Below, piece after piece: positions 10,298 to 20,501 of a DNA stretch of 64,000 bases. The notes beneath the pieces are model-generated. The model did no database searches and was not told the origin of the DNA. It saw only the letters and a program-made list of their open reading frames with translations. Within the stretch, counting starts at the first letter, position 1, and each line of letters begins with the position of its first letter. The position numbers were made by a program, and so were the translations under genes. The DNA comes from Cylindrotheca closterium (taxonomy: Eukaryota > Bacillariophyta > Bacillariophyceae > Bacillariales > Bacillariaceae): positions 310,001 to 374,000 of the forward strand of contig CAKOGP040001803.1 in NCBI GenBank assembly GCA_933822405.4, given 5' to 3'.

Positions 10298-10837
10298 GTT
10301 CACCGTGTTGGATATTTGAAATGATACAAGATGATTTGGCCGATTGCATCCTTGAGACTACGTATGTACCTAAAAAATCAGGCTTCTGGTATTCTGCTAA
10401 TTGATTTTTTTGGTCTCATCCTTGCTCGAGCGTGATTAATGGAGATAATCCAACAACGAATGACGTTTCTTTCTTTTCCCATAGTAAGTCTGTATGGCGT
10501 ACGATATCTTATTGAAGGTGACAAATCGCCCCTATATGGGGAAACAGGAAGCTTGGTGTGTGCAGTATGCGCTTACGCTGGAATTCGTAGGCACCTTTTT
10601 GTTGTGGGAGTACGCACAGGCAGCAAAAGTCAGACTAACACCAGTGCATTCACCAACATCACCACATGCATTACCTTTGCATTCTGACCACAAACGCATA
10701 GAAGAAAAAAGGAGGAAGAGACTTTAGTGAAAAGGAAAAAGATCAGCCGATTGAAGTGAGAGAGGAGAGACCAAAATTCTGTTGAGGAGACACCCTGATA
10801 TGGCGGTCTGGTTGTATAATATTTCTACTTGAAAGTC
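10298..10837. promoter_or_regulatory. Divergent spacer, UAP1 / LRR protein
   Basis: 540 bp without a convincing gene. A 77-codon ATG frame on the plus strand (10494-10727) has no recognisable protein features and was not called. A purine-rich stretch around 10700-10775 (AAAAAAGGAGGAAGAG) precedes the LRR gene and is likely 5' UTR or promoter. Confidence 0.4.
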
Positions 10838-13675
10838 ATGCCAATATCCGATAGTTGCCTATTACTAAGTCCTGCAGCAACGGACGGGGCCATGGCAATT
10901 GAGATGGGTAGTCGCTCTGATGAACCAGTAAAGGGATCTGAGGCGATTTCACAACAATCTGAAGCCCCCCCTTCCATGGGAGAGGCACGGATGAAATCAT
11001 CAATTCACGTTACTGATTACAGTGAGACAAGCGAATGGCGGAAGAGAAACGAATCTCCAGCGTCCAACGAAAGTATGCAACAAAGTGTCACCGAGGAGGA
11101 GACGAATGGGTTGAGGGCACCGAAACGGAAACTTTTTGCGATAGAAAGTGAAAGGCCCATTTTGGAAACGGAAGAACCAGGCGATGGACCTGATTCAGTT
11201 GATATTGAAAAGCTGACCGTGCCACTACATGAAAGAATACGGCAGGTTGAGCCTTTGGATATTAGCTACACCTCTACCGCTGCCTCGGAGAATCTGAGAG
11301 GTGTGCTTATTGCAAGATTACACGACATTTATGAATTTGGAAGAATACAAGTGGTGAGTAACGTTACTGATCTCTCCTGTCTTTTTTGTAGAGAACGATG
11401 CTGACCGCTGTTACAGATTGACCTATCACGTAGAGGTCTTACCGATAAAGATGCTGAGACTGTAGGAATGGCGTTGAGGAGTAACCCGCAGCTCGCGGTT
11501 TTGAAACTCGGATACAATCGTATTGGAGATCGAGGAGCAGCTATTATAGCAGCCTGCAGTTCCAGAGAAGGAAGGCATCACCAAAGCTTGTCAGTACTGG
11601 ACTTGGGTTTCAACTGCATAGGAGATGAAGGCTGTACAGCCATCACGTTGAACATGTTGGCCGGTAATCACACATTGCGAAACCTTTTCTTGTCAGGGAA
11701 CGTCATTAAGGACGGGGGTGCTATCGCAACTGCTGGCGCTCTTCTTCATGGATGCAGTTTGACGCGGCTACATTTATCAGCAAATGAGATAGGGTACGAT
11801 GGAATGAAAATTCTTTCAGGGGCAATTGGTGAAATGGACAAGCGGAGGCAGCAAATAGTCAATCGTCCAGGAGGAGTAAAGACTGCAGTCCAACCGGCAA
11901 CTCTTGAGGAGCTGCACTTTGCTGACATCAACCTCAAGGATGAAGGTATTGTTGCCCTTTCGGGTATGCTTCTATCGAATACAGGTCTTTGTGTTCTTGA
12001 TATAAGCAACAACCGTATCGACGACAAGGGTCTAGCTCTATTGTCCCAAACGCTCGCGCAAAATAAATCGATACCACTAAAGAGTTTGTCCCTCGCATTC
12101 AATAAGATAACTTGTGCGGGAGTTGAATGTCTCATGAATGCCATCTGGGGTTCAAAGACACTCAAGGAACTAAAATTGGACAATAACAAAGTGCAAGATC
12201 GTGGAGCGCAGCTCTGCTCGGTTGTTCTCGGTTCTGTCAGTCTTGAAAAGCTAGATATCAGCTACAACTCGATATCGACTGTCGGAATCAAAGCTTTGAT
12301 GAAAACGCTATCAGAAAACAATACTCTGAAGATCCTCGCTCTAAACGGTATCCCAATGGATCAGAATTCATCAAAGGCCGTTTCGTATGCGCTTGCCTAC
12401 AACTCATCGCTTGAATCCTTCAGCATATACAGTTGCTGCATCGGGTACACTGGTCAAAGACACATTGCTGCGGGAGTTGTTTCTAATCGGAATGTCAACC
12501 TACGGCGGCTAAATGGTTTCACTCTCGGTCGTAAGTCTGTTTCTTGTGCAATATTCCCATTATTTCTCCACTTTCGTGTTTGACTCACTTTCGTTATTTT
12601 CGCAGCCATTACGTCGACTTTGGGCTTGCCACAGCTACCTGAGGACTGGGGAAACGAACGGGTGCTCGGATTTGTCCGCTTCATGTGGGCACATTGGAGT
12701 GCCCAAAACCCTGGCTCTGGCGTACAAGGCGAGGCAAGGGGACCAGCCCCTCCTACAGCAGTGGCAGCAGCTGGTAAAAAAGCATTTTCGTCACTAAGCG
12801 AATCTGATGAAGCCAGGACACAATTTCAGCAGCAGCAAGGTTTGCACATTGGAGAGTCTCCCATAATTGATCCTGACACTGCGATTCTCGTTCGGTCAAT
12901 ATCTGGAAGAAATTTGCAGATTCCCGATTGGGGGGATGGAGACGATTTTGACAAGTCCGATCTGGACACTGAGTCTTGGTCATCAGAGACAGACTCGCTC
13001 GATAGATCATCGTATGGAGAGTCGTCGGTGGGATCACAGAATAATCTGCTATCTGGAGTTAATAAAGAGAGCAGAAATCGAAACCTTCAGTGGCTTCGTG
13101 TACACTCACAAGCGTTGCAAGACGTCGGAAACATAGCATTCAGCAATGCGGATCTATGGTTTCTACATCAGCACTTCTTTTCCCCTCCTTACGATGAGAA
13201 TGATCTACTTTCTGACAACCCTGAGCAAAAGACCGGAAACGACACGCCAAAAAGCTCGGCAAGGACAAGACTTCCAACTACCGCATCACTGGTTGTGGTG
13301 CATCAAGCCCGTAATTCAGGAAATGGACCTACAAAATCTGCGAAGGTCAAAAACGATTGGAACGACATGTGGACAACCGCAGAGCGGCCAAACAAGAGAA
13401 TATCAGGAGAAGAAAACAGCTCTTCGGCACCTTCGCCGAAACGAGCTAGGAATTCTAAACCGCGCATTGCGTACTACCCCCGCGTCAGAGAAAAGCTTGA
13501 ATCGATGGGAGACAAGCCATCCGCACAAACTCTGTCTCTCTTGAGACAGTTGAAGTACCTTGAGGCCAAGCTGTTCCCAGGAAGAAATATTTACGTCGAC
13601 AAGGAAAATAAGGAAGTTCAAGACGAAAGTCCAAGTACTGCTGACGCTGAAATGATTCTCCTCGATCTTATCTAA
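10838..13675 (+). CDS. Large leucine-rich-repeat protein (ribonuclease-inhibitor type)
   Basis: Three exons (10838-11353, 11417-12530, 12606-13675); the 63- and 75-bp introns keep frame and join a continuous LRR array. The 899-residue protein has an acidic disordered N-terminus of about 130 residues. At least nine RI-type LRRs of about 28 residues follow (LAVLKLGYNRIGDRGAAII, LSVLDLGFNCIGDEGC, LCVLDISNNRIDDKGLALL, LEKLDISYNSISTVGIKAL). Next is a conserved-looking block starting LPEDWGNERVLGFVRFMW, then a Ser/Asp-rich tail with a basic stretch (PSPKRARNSKPR) and a final helix LRQLKYLEAKLFPGRN. RI-type LRRs bind proteins. There is no NACHT, kinase, signal peptide or membrane segment, so a nuclear or cytosolic scaffold is the best guess. 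The first in-frame ATG is at 10838. Confidence 0.8.
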
Positions 13676-13841
13676 TGGCAATCTCTTTCAGACTCTTTCA
13701 GAGTGTGTGCATCTAATCTCATAACTTTACCACTAGCATTTGTTATGGTCAATACTTTGTTAGCTTATTGCTCTTGTTAGATCAGAATCATGCTAAATAT
13801 AACTACACGCTATGATCGATCAGAGAGAATCTACGGTTAGA

Positions 13842-15844
13842 TCATGAGTACTTTGCGCAGAAATTCTCGTGATGGCTCTTGAACTTGTCAACAGCACTCA
13901 ACATTTTGTCATCTGGAGGCAAAAAGGTAGTTCTGAATCCAAAGCGACCTTCTTTTTGACCGAATCCAGATGCCGGGACTACGCAAATTCCAGTTTCTTC
14001 CAGGAGAGATAGGGCGTACAGTGTATCTGGTGAAACGTGCTGCTCATCCGCAGCTGCAATAGCTTTTGGAGGAAGCTCAATGCTTGGGAATGCATACATT
14101 GCACCTTCCGCTGGATTACAACTTATACCATCAACCTTGTTGAGGCTCTCGACCAAAGCCTTTGCCCTGTTTTTCATTCCGTTGAAGATGTTATTCTCTT
14201 CTTTTTGAAATCGATCGTAGGACACATCTCCCCGCTTTGGAGGTTTCACCATTAGGCTTGTCGTGATTTGACCAGGAACATTGGAGCACAATCCAGACGA
14301 AGCAAGCTTGTACAGCTGAGCCTGAACAGTTTTATCAATATTGTGCAATTCCATGTAACCTCCACGTCTCCCGCATTCGCCAATCACCCCCTTGCTCGTA
14401 GAGTGAAAGCTCACTAGTTGCAAATATTCACAGCCTGGAGTTTCCAGTGCTACCTTCTTCGCGCTTAAAAATGACTTCGATGGACTGTAAACATTGCGTT
14501 GGTAAACCTCATCTGCAAGAAGCACGATGCCGTTGTCACTGCAAAACTTGCAGATTACTTCCAGATCTTCTCGCGAGTAGACTTGCCCCGTAGGATTTCC
14601 AGGATTGATTATTGCAAGAGCCTTGACATCGATACCATTTGCTTGGGCTTCCTGCAGCCTTTGCGTAAGCTCTGATTCTGTCGCCGCCCAGTTGCTATTC
14701 TCATCAAGGAAGTAACCGACTTGACGACCAGCAAGTTTCGCGATAAGGGCTGAATAAATTGGATATTGAGGAATTGGAATCATGATTCCGTCTAGCTCAG
14801 AGCTGATGATGCTAGTGAGGACCAGCTCGATTGCAGATGATGCTCCATTTGTTAGGAAGATGTTACCGGCGTATGCTGGATGGCCGTCGCGTTCTGTAAT
14901 GAAGTCCGCTACATCGTGTCGAAACTGCAAAATTCCCTGGGATCCAGTGTACGCACCAGTTCCAGCAGGTCCGATCGTCTTTCTGAATTCTAGTGCCCGA
15001 TTGACAACGTCAGCAGGAAACATCTCATAAACATTTGGGTGGTCAACCCCATCTTCTTCTGGAAGGTCACACAACGCCATGACTTGCCGATAGTATGTAA
15101 TTGGCGATTGACCAACTGCTTGAGGATTTCCAATGTTAGTGTAGAGAATGTCTTTTCCCTCTGCTTTGAGCTCATCAGCACGCATGACAACTTTTGCATG
15201 ACAATACAGACACTTTGAGATTATTTGGAATGGTAGAAATGACGACAAAGATTTGTTGGGTACACATACCTTGACCACGGACGGCATATTGCATCTTTCT
15301 CACAGCTTGACTCATCGTGTGCTCGTTCCAAGTATGAAAGTTGTCCTCATCAAGTTGTGGCTTTCGTTGACCGGTGTGAGGATGACGCTCGTAACTTAGG
15401 GCATACTGTGATTCCTGTTCTTGCTGAAAGTTGGTTGCAAGGACCAACCAGCTTTTGAACTCCTTTCGACTCAAATTATGGTCGTGTGCTAGCTCGTTGA
15501 GCATCTTGAATGCACGGGGATGAACGCCCTTGTGGCCAACACTATCCAAGAAGACGTGAAGCTCAGAGGGAGTGATGTTGTCAGTGTGATTGGTGTCAAT
15601 CGATCGAAACAAGTTGTCGCTGCCTAAGCTCAAAGAGAGTTGTTAGAATGATTGATCTCAATGGACCGAAACAAGTTTTCGCCGCCACCAGGCAATATTT
15701 ACCTCGCCCCGTTGAAAGAAAGGTCTCCCAGTTCATCTTCTGATAACGGGCTAAATGATTCACTTGTGTAGAGAGTGCTCGAATCACTGCCAGATATCGA
15801 GGATGAGCAAATCTTTTTGCTAGTAGTTGGTGTGCGTTGATCAT
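13842..15844 (-). CDS. Alanine aminotransferase with N-terminal presequence and EF-hand
   Basis: Three exons (15844-15703, 15623-15270, 15190-13842) with two 79-bp introns; the 614-residue product is well above the usual ~480-500. Residues 1-48 are rich in Arg, Ala, Leu and His and free of acid up to residue 39, as in a mitochondrial presequence. An EF-hand loop lies at residues 57-68 (DTNHTDNITPSE, with ligands at positions 1, 3, 5, 9 and 12). From about residue 150 runs a class-I PLP aminotransferase of the alanine/glutamate:glyoxylate type: YAVRGQVVMRADEL, NIGNPQAVGQSPITYYRQV, ALAIINPGNPTGQVYSRE, LLADEVYQRNVY and the PLP lysine motif SFHSTSKGVIGECGRRGG. It interconverts alanine + 2-oxoglutarate and pyruvate + glutamate. 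Exon 1 was placed by splice phase (GRG|SDN). Confidence 0.88.
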
Positions 15845-16595
15845 GGTTCCTTCGTTCTAATACCGACGTCTGGTTGATGAAGCGGCAGAAAGTATTGATA
15901 GTATACCAGTGCCTAGAGACAAGAGCTGTCAGAATCTGTACTTTAGGAAGATTATGAGAATCTATCGAGATGATTTGATAATAGAAAGATCCGGCGTCAC
16001 CGTAATTGCAGTGACAGGGTTCGGGACGAAATTGAGGATGGATGCGAACAGTCAGTCGTCCCCGAAAGATTGATTGATTCACGAGTTGTAATTGAATCCC
16101 CAGTCTTCCTAAAAGCTTCCACCGCATGCAAACCACGGCAACGATGATAGGCAAATCCTATCTCTTTTCCAGTCATGTTGTTTATACAATAGAAGTATTG
16201 GCTTCCTTTCGACGAGCGATGAATAAGGATCATGTGGCTCTTGTACAGTTTTCGAATGCATAATCTTGATGACACCATCAACCACAAATAGATACGACGT
16301 TTCAGAAGTCGGTGATTCACATTTAGAGGAAGCAACAGCTACTGGGGAAACTTCTTGTGCTAGCATTCTCAACTTTTTTGCCTATATAACACCTCGAAAT
16401 GTCCTAAGGCCAAGAGCTGCATTCAAAGCAACGAGTGATCCAGCAGCCACGCCAAATTGTAGTTGTAGATGCAGATGAAGCAGGACTACTTTACAATCAT
16501 TCGACTCGCTATAAATGGATCCATCTATTGCTCCCCTGATAGTCGTTCCACTAATCGTCATTGAGTTAATGAGGAGATGTCAACCAACCACCCAA
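15845..16595. other. Spacer with no convincing gene
   Basis: 751 bp lie between the EF-hand gene's stop and the aminotransferase start, both on the minus strand. Several short minus-strand frames exist (the longest ATG frame starts at 16366 and gives 85 residues; others overlap around 15997-16335), but none has domain-like composition and no splice model joins them well. The stretch should hold the 3' UTR of one gene and the promoter of the other; an unrecognised short exon cannot be ruled out. Confidence 0.4.
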
Positions 16596-17270
16596 TCATG
16601 ATTTTGGGGTAAACAGGTGTTCGAAATCATGTTGATACAATCTTCCTGGTGTGCGGTTGCGAGACTGTGATTGCTCCAGAATCGTTTTTGCATACTCCAT
16701 AGAAAAAGCTTCCCCATCTTTTGAAATCCAAGGTCATCAAAGGATTTTTATCGCGAGTAGTTTATGGTGTGTGGCGAAGTCATTGATGTAATGATAAGAA
16801 ACATTTCTCATTTCCAACAATCAGACAAACCTAGAAACTTACCAATTTCTTTCGAGAGCTTTACAATATCGTCTGGCGTAATGAAACCTTTTGAGCCTGT
16901 GTCTACTGCAGAGAAAAAGGCATTCATTCCTTCTTCTCTATCTCGAGTTTTCTTTCCAAAAATACCATGGTTAGTCAAGTACAATGTCTCCAATTAATAA
17001 AAGACGAACCTCACTCCAACAATCGAAGATATCCTCCTGTAGATCATCACGTACATTGGCTAAGAATCTGAGTACTTCCTCCACTGTGACATGCTGAGGG
17101 TGAACGAAAGGCTTTGGCAATATTTGTCTTGCCAGCTCTTCCTTCTCTATGTAGGGGTAGCCGAGTCCTAAGTACATAATGTAGAGCGCGTCTAGCTCCA
17201 GGAATCCAAGCTTGTCGTCGTCTAATGCTGCGAATGATTCTCTGATGTCATGCTCGTCGATAGCATTCAT
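16596..17270 (-). CDS. Small calmodulin/centrin-like EF-hand protein
   Basis: Three exons (17270-17010, 16951-16843, 16717-16596), introns of 58 and 125 bp, 163 residues. The third exon is short and was found by continuing the phase from the GTAAGT donor at 16842. The first EF-hand loop (residues 17-28, DDDKLGFLELDA) lacks the acidic residue at position 12 and is degenerate. The second (residues 104-115, DTGSKGFITPDD) resembles the weak loop of centrins, flanked by MNAFFSAV and IVKLSKEI. The C-terminal part keeps the helix pattern (LYQHDFEHLFT) but has no canonical loop. Calmodulin-fold proteins of this length bind target peptides; Ca2+ affinity here is probably low. The donor of intron 1 (GTTCGT) is weak. 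The gene sits just upstream of the EF-hand aminotransferase on the same strand. Confidence 0.75.
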
Positions 17271-17419
17271 TATCCCACTGTTTTTATTTGAATTTGATTG
17301 ATTGATTGGGGTTCAGGTCTTTTATATGTGGTCCTGTTGCGGTCGAACGTGTCAATCGCCATGGAATCTCAACGTCATCCAACCATGTTCCTTGCAACGA
17401 AAAGATGCATCCAAACTGA

Positions 17420-19264
17420 ATGATGATGGTGGAACGGTCACTCTTGCTAGTATCGTTGTTGGTACTCTCGTCCGAAGCCTTTGTAGTACCTCCATCCAAG
17501 ACCTACATCGCCCCCTCTGCCATTCATGCATCCACAGAACAGCGAGCAGTGAAAGAAGAGGAAGTAGACGTCGTTGTGATTGGAGCAGGGTTTGGTGGTC
17601 TCTCTTGTGGAGCCTTGACCTCGAAATATGGATTCAAGACTGTTTGCTTAGAGGCACATGATACGCCGGGAGGTGTCGCGCACTCCTTCTCTCGATACAG
17701 CTCCGCCTCCAAGGAAACCCCATTCAGTTTTGATTCTGGGCCATCTTTGATTACTGGGCTATCTGCCAAGAGTACCAACCCTTTGAGACAAGTGCTGGAT
17801 GCGATTGGGACTGCTGACGAAGTCGATTGGAAGCAATACGATGGGTGGCTCGTTCATGACTATGCTGATGGGAAGGCCTTAAAAATGACAGCGGGCGACG
17901 GTGGAGAATTTGAAAAAGCAATTGAAGAAAAGGCTGGACCAAAGTCTCGTCGTGCGTTTGAAAAATTCAAAGACGAAATTCTAGGCAAAGGTGGATTGGC
18001 TGAAGTATCAGCATACATTCCTCCGTTTGCATTGAGAGGCGGAGCAAAGGTGATCTTGTCGATCTTCCAATACTTATTCAAGATGATGACCATTGGAACC
18101 AAAGGTCTCCTCTTGACTGGACCTTTTACTAGTACCATGGATTTGTATGATATGAAAGATCCATTTCTTCGAAAATGGTTTGACTACTTGGCATTCGCGT
18201 TGTCCGGTGTCGACGCTTCCAACACGCAAGGCGCGCCTATTGCCTACATGATGTCCGACTTGCACAAGCCAGGTGCTGTTTTGGATTACCCAATGGGCGG
18301 AATGGATGCCCTCATTCAGGCCCTTGTGAAAGGAATGGAAAACCATGGTGGAGAATTGCGCGTCAATAGCCGAGTGGAAAAGCTTTTGCTGGACGATTCC
18401 TCTGGAAAAGCATGTTGTGTTGGTGTGGAGCTTTCGGATGGAACCCGTATCAAGGCCAAGCATGGCGTCGTCAGCAACGCACCTCTATGGAACTACTGTC
18501 GCATCGTGAAGGATTCTGTCAACCTCGAGGATAAAGACAGCCCATCAACCAAGGCGTATTACTCCATCAAGGAGCAGGCTGACGAAATGAGCGCCACACG
18601 AAGTTTCATGCACCTGCATCTTGGAATCCCGAAAGATGGCCTTCCTGAAATGGAGTGTCACCACTCTGTTCTCAACTTTGACCATCCCGTTACAGACGAG
18701 CAAAACATGTCCATCATTTCCATTCCCACTGTATTCGACGAGAGTCTTGCTCCCGAAGGTTACCACATTGTTCATGCTTATACTGCCGCTAGTGACAACT
18801 TTGATGAATGGATTCCCTTCCAAGAAGAAACCGGAAAAGTTGGTTCCAGTCCCAACTCTGGGACATCTCAAGAATATGGGAGAAAGCAAGGGTACGAAGA
18901 GCTCAAAGCTCAAAAGGCAGAAGCACTGTGGAAGGCAGTAGAATGTGTCATTCCAGATGTGAGAGAAAGAGCCAAACGTCCAGGCAGTGTTGTACTTATT
19001 GGAACCCCCCTTACGCACAGAAGATACAACCAACGGTACAAAGGAACCTATGGTCCTGGAGTCAATCCTGGTAAAGAAGTCTGGGAACTAGCAGGTGCAA
19101 CGACTCCATTCGAAAAGATGTTTGCTTGTGGAGACACTTCCTTCCCAGGCATTGGGTTACCTGGAGTTGCTGCAAGTGGCACAATCGCTGCGAATACGAT
19201 TGCCTCTGTACAGTCACAACTGCAATTGATAAAGGAACTCAAAGAAATAGACGCTCTGCAATAG
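17420..19264 (+). CDS. Plastid carotenoid isomerase (CRTISO)-like FAD oxidoreductase
   Basis: 614 residues in one exon. Residues 1-20 are a signal peptide and the next residues FVVPPSK begin with Phe (SSEA|FVV), the diatom plastid-import signature. The Rossmann motif VIGAGFGGLSCG lies at residues 53-64, followed by E-rich strand end CLEAHDTPGG and FSFDSGPSLITGLS, typical of the phytoene desaturase/CRTISO superfamily. The C-terminal FAD motif is FACGDTSFPGIGLPGVAASG. CRTISO enzymes isomerise cis-lycopene intermediates to all-trans in the plastid carotenoid pathway that leads to fucoxanthin in diatoms. Diatoms have several CRTISO-like paralogues, so the exact substrate is not certain. It is divergent from the EF-hand gene with only 149 bp between start codons. 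Confidence 0.85.
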   Translation: MMMVERSLLLVSLLVLSSEAFVVPPSKTYIAPSAIHASTEQRAVKEEEVDVVVIGAGFGGLSCGALTSKYGFKTVCLEAHDTPGGVAHSFSRYSSASKETPFSFDSGPSLITGLSAKSTNPLRQVLDAIGTADEVDWKQYDGWLVHDYADGKALKMTAGDGGEFEKAIEEKAGPKSRRAFEKFKDEILGKGGLAEVSAYIPPFALRGGAKVILSIFQYLFKMMTIGTKGLLLTGPFTSTMDLYDMKDPFLRKWFDYLAFALSGVDASNTQGAPIAYMMSDLHKPGAVLDYPMGGMDALIQALVKGMENHGGELRVNSRVEKLLLDDSSGKACCVGVELSDGTRIKAKHGVVSNAPLWNYCRIVKDSVNLEDKDSPSTKAYYSIKEQADEMSATRSFMHLHLGIPKDGLPEMECHHSVLNFDHPVTDEQNMSIISIPTVFDESLAPEGYHIVHAYTAASDNFDEWIPFQEETGKVGSSPNSGTSQEYGRKQGYEELKAQKAEALWKAVECVIPDVRERAKRPGSVVLIGTPLTHRRYNQRYKGTYGPGVNPGKEVWELAGATTPFEKMFACGDTSFPGIGLPGVAASGTIAANTIASVQSQLQLIKELKEIDALQ

Positions 19265-19341
19265 ATGATAAAAATGGAATTGTAGGAATTACATTATTTT
19301 ATATATTGTAGTAGAAGGCAGCATTATCACACGGTTCATCA

Positions 19342-20200
19342 TCAAGCACCATTTCGAATGCATTTGTTGACAACACTGACCAATGCTTTGTTTTCTAATG
19401 CTGCGCAAATTCTCTCTTTGTCCCGCAGCTGCTTATTGACGGATTTTTCACTCGCATGAGTTCCTGGCTCTATACTTACGTCCACCTTGAATCGTGGAGG
19501 GATGGACCGTTTCAGCTTGACGGTCAGAGATAGTCCAATGAGTGTGGCCATACTGCAATGAGGAATTGTGGGTCTGTGACGAAAGAAGTTAGAATTTGAT
19601 AGTGATAAGTCTGCAATGCCATGATCACAATCATGAACGAACTGAGAATACTCACGTGAATCGAACAGCCACACTGGAAGCCTTCGGCGCCCCCTCCTTC
19701 ATCGCATCCGATGATTCTTCTGATTGGTCAAACACCTGGACCTGCGCCAAACTGACAACACCTAGCTCTTCTAGTGTGTTTGGATGCTCGGGATCTTGGA
19801 TCGTGCGAATGACATCGAATATTTCCTCGGCACTAATCTTGTCCCGGAGTGTCTCTTTGGATTGTGCTGCATTGTCCTTCGTGGAGCTTGACGCCTCAGA
19901 GGATGACTTTGGGGAAAATTTGAATCTTGGGATGTTCTTTTTTTTGGATAATGAAGGATTGGAAAACGATATTCCAGCATTCTCCAAGAGATTCACGTTC
20001 CTTCCCCTGGTTGCGGTTGCCGCATCCGTCAACGCTTTAAATATTGCGATGTCTTCTGCACTCGTTGGAATCCACTCGTCATTTCGTTTCTCAAAGGTTC
20101 CCAGCTCTGACCAGTCACATCCCACATGGGATCTTTCTTTTAGTACTGAAAGAATGGTTGGGTTTGCATTCTCTTTGGCTTTTCCCTCATTCCACGCCAT
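19342..20200 (-). CDS. CIAO2B: Cytosolic Fe-S assembly targeting factor CIAO2/MIP18
   Basis: Two exons (20200-19656 and 19573-19342), 82-bp intron, 258 residues. The MIP18/DUF59 domain (residues about 135-258) has [31 protein letters not shown], then [21 protein letters not shown] with the conserved reactive Cys at residue 188, and [34 protein letters not shown]2B works with CIAO1 and MMS19 to hand 4Fe-4S clusters to cytosolic and nuclear apoproteins such as DNA polymerases and helicases. An N-terminal extension of about 120 residues, Ser/Lys-rich and probably disordered, is longer than in animals. The junction restores VRFTPTIPHC exactly, which supports the intron. It converges on CRTISO with 77 bp between stops. 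Confidence 0.92.
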
Positions 20201-20501
20201 GATGATGATGATGACAATAAGTTTTGTTTCAGTTTCTTTTGGGACCTGAATTCGCGCAAGGAGCGCGCAGAAATTCCTCTCCGAGGGCTACACTGCAGTA
20301 ACGGCAAGCTGTGGAAGGAACATCATCATTGTCGTGGCCTCCTGGAAACGTGCCTCTAGTGTCCCCTCTCAAGAAAACAAAAAGAAAAGAACCCCAGATT
20401 CAGTTTCAATCAAACTAGATTGTTACAGGTTGGCGGATGAGTCCGTTTCCCCCTTAGATTAGATAGATTTTTTCGAGTTTGAAGCCGTACACAGTTGAGC
20501 G
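20201..20501. promoter_or_regulatory. Divergent spacer, CIAO2 / membrane protein
   Basis: 301 bp between two outward-facing start codons. A (CAT)n-like run (ATGATGATGATGATG) overlaps the CIAO2 start. Nothing else is recognisable. Confidence 0.4.

Noticed and set aside
15699..16154. The 151-codon minus-strand frame as the N-terminus of the aminotransferase
   Set aside because: It leaves two bases at the 15703 donor, whereas exon 2 needs one; the frame starting at 15844 fits the phase and gives a presequence.
15997..16366. A minus-strand gene between the EF-hand protein and the aminotransferase
   Set aside because: Short overlapping frames with no motif and no splice arrangement that extends them.
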